NCBI RefSeq assembly: GCF_000236565.1 | Contig: NZ_AHAM01000255.1 | Location: 1 to 53,653 of the forward strand | DNA: 53,653 nucleotides | From: Mesorhizobium alhagi CCNWXJ12-2 | GTDB taxonomy: Bacteria; Pseudomonadota; Alphaproteobacteria; Rhizobiales; Rhizobiaceae | Reading direction: 5' to 3' | Shown: piece after piece, positions 52,671 to 53,653 of the stretch | Numbering within the stretch: the stretch's first letter is position 1 | How the letters are laid out: the number at the start of each line of letters is the position of its first letter | Notes under the pieces: generated by a model | Database searches by the model: none | Told to the model about the DNA's origin: nothing | What the model saw: the letters and a program-made list of their open reading frames with translations, nothing else | Program-made: the position numbers and the translations under genes

Positions 52671-53627
52671 ATGTCCACGACACGCCGCAAGCTGACCACC
52701 ATCTTCTCGGCGGACGTGCAGGGTTATTCCCGCCTTATGGCCGCCGACGAGGAGGGGACGCTCGCCACCCTCAAGAAATACCGCGACGCCATGGGGCGGC
52801 TGATCGAGGCCCATTCCGGCCGCGTCGTCAACACCTGGGGCGACGGCCTGATCGCCGAATTTCCGAGCGTGGTGGAATCGGTGCGCGCCGCGATCGACGT
52901 CCAGAACGAACTGGCCGAATACAATGCCGGCCGCTCGGCGGATGAGCGGATGCTGTTTCGTATCGGCATCAATCTCGGCGACGTGATCGTCGAGGGCGAC
53001 GACATCTATGGCGACGGCGTCAACATCGCCGCGCGTCTGGAGGCTTCCGCCCCGCCGGGCGGCATCGTGATCTCCAATACGGTCTACGACCAGGTTCGGA
53101 ACAAGATGGCGGTGGGTTTCGATTTTTTGGGCCAACTCTCCGTCAAGAACATCGACGAGGCGGTGCCGAGCTACGCCGTCAGGATAGGCGACGCTCCCGT
53201 GACGAACCCGGAGCCGAAGGAGACCCGGACGGAATGGGGGCGGCAGCCGGTCCCGACCGCACCACCGGCGCGCGGTTCCGTCGCCGCGAACCTTGCCCGA
53301 AGCCCGGCAATCAGCCGGACAATGGCAATTATCGGCTTCGTCGCAGCCATCCCGGTGGCCGTCAATTTGCTTTCATGGCAAGGTGAGTTCTGGGCGCGGT
53401 GGCCGCTCTTCGGCTTCGCCATGCTGGCCGGACTGATCTGGGCGCGGACCAACAGGCTGGTCGACCCTATTCTTGCAATACTTGGGGTCGCCGGGCTGGG
53501 CGTGATTGCGGTCAATCTCCTGTCCTGGAGCGGCGAATTCTGGGCCGCCTGGCCCCTGCTCGGCATATCCGTCGCGGCGGGCCTGCGCTGGATCACCGGG
53601 CCGGGACGAAGACGGCAGGCACGGTGA
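52671..53627 (+). CDS. Class III adenylate/guanylate cyclase with duplicated membrane unit
   Basis: A 318-residue protein. Residues 8-172 are a CHD cyclase domain with both metal Asp (SADVQGYS, Asp15; TWGDGLIAEF, Asp58) and the transition-state N118/R122 pair in VNIAARLE. A linker (about 173-215) leads to four membrane segments with two copies of one unit, NLLSWQGEFWARWPLFG and NLLSWSGEFWAAWPLLG, spaced 50 residues (230-257 and 280-307). It would make cAMP or cGMP. Start ATG 52671 or GTG 52668. Confidence 0.9.
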   Translation: MSTTRRKLTTIFSADVQGYSRLMAADEEGTLATLKKYRDAMGRLIEAHSGRVVNTWGDGLIAEFPSVVESVRAAIDVQNELAEYNAGRSADERMLFRIGINLGDVIVEGDDIYGDGVNIAARLEASAPPGGIVISNTVYDQVRNKMAVGFDFLGQLSVKNIDEAVPSYAVRIGDAPVTNPEPKETRTEWGRQPVPTAPPARGSVAANLARSPAISRTMAIIGFVAAIPVAVNLLSWQGEFWARWPLFGFAMLAGLIWARTNRLVDPILAILGVAGLGVIAVNLLSWSGEFWAAWPLLGISVAAGLRWITGPGRRRQAR

Positions 53628-53653
53628 GCGGCCACGGCAGCTACGGATAAAGC

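Noticed and set aside
1-53653. CRISPR arrays, tRNA or rRNA genes, transposases or prophage genes
   Set aside because: No evenly spaced repeats, tRNA T-loop signatures or characteristic proteins were seen by eye; a dedicated scan was not possible.

Overview
The window is a high-GC chromosomal segment from an alphaproteobacterium of the order Hyphomicrobiales (Rhizobiales), most like Mesorhizobium and other Phyllobacteriaceae. This rests on protein resemblance and gene content: a rhizobial BacA, an F0 ATP-synthase operon (atpI-B-E-b'-b) with no F1 genes beside it, DUF6101, a PA0069-type radical SAM protein, an alphaproteobacterial LexA-type box, and many short GC-rich palindromic repeats. No organism can be named from the sequence alone. 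I saw no tRNA, rRNA, CRISPR array, transposase or phage gene.

Layout. 1-806 is the 3' end of the pyruvate dehydrogenase E2 gene. 812-2244 holds a HAD phosphatase and an unknown gene on the minus strand. 2437-9198 is a sugar-alcohol phosphotransferase island: gutM, srlA, srlE, srlB and an HPr-Enzyme I fusion, then an unknown gene divergent from a SorC-type regulator. 9205-14835 carries a LysR regulator, a small protein, an MFS exporter, the BacA peptide transporter, a polysaccharide deacetylase and an NnrU protein. 14952-21971 is housekeeping: a YfgM-like protein, Der GTPase, a cell-wall hydrolase, the F0 operon and RNase HII. 22110-26409 carries a radical SAM protein with a LexA-like box, a degenerate glycosyltransferase and a secreted beta-helix/FG-GAP protein. 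26431-31868 is a mostly minus-strand block (moaB, ispE, S49 peptidase, methyltransferase, DUF2007, DUF6958) ending at a polyprenyl synthase. 31878-36074 holds a sterol-desaturase-like hydroxylase with a membrane AraC regulator and a TPR-LysM protein. 36337-40317 is glyQ and glyS. 40876-46639 holds a Sua5-type enzyme, a glycolate-oxidase-like FAD enzyme, DUF6101, ubiA and purD. 46845-49855 is an accessory patch: an AT-richer membrane protein, a frameshifted aminoglycoside-phosphotransferase-like gene, a GH25 muramidase and a Cys-rich protein. 50008-53627 holds an acyl-CoA dehydrogenase and enoyl-CoA hydratase pair behind a strong palindromic operator, then a class III cyclase.

Two themes stand out. 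First, palindromic repeat elements lie in frame inside three conserved enzymes (pdhC linker, ispE, and glyS three times). Related copies in different genes use the same strand and reading frame, so similar Pro/Arg/Glu/Gly-rich peptides are added to unrelated enzymes. Second, the window encodes all the components of a sugar-transporting PTS (HPr, EI, EIIA, EIIB, EIIC) in a lineage that usually keeps only the regulatory PTS, without an adjacent sorbitol-6-phosphate dehydrogenase. Other points are candidate operators (LexA-type, an acyl-CoA dehydrogenase palindrome, one upstream of the beta-helix gene), a one-base frameshift in a kinase-like gene, and unusual domain combinations (TPR-LysM, cyclase with a duplicated membrane unit, 7TM-AraC).
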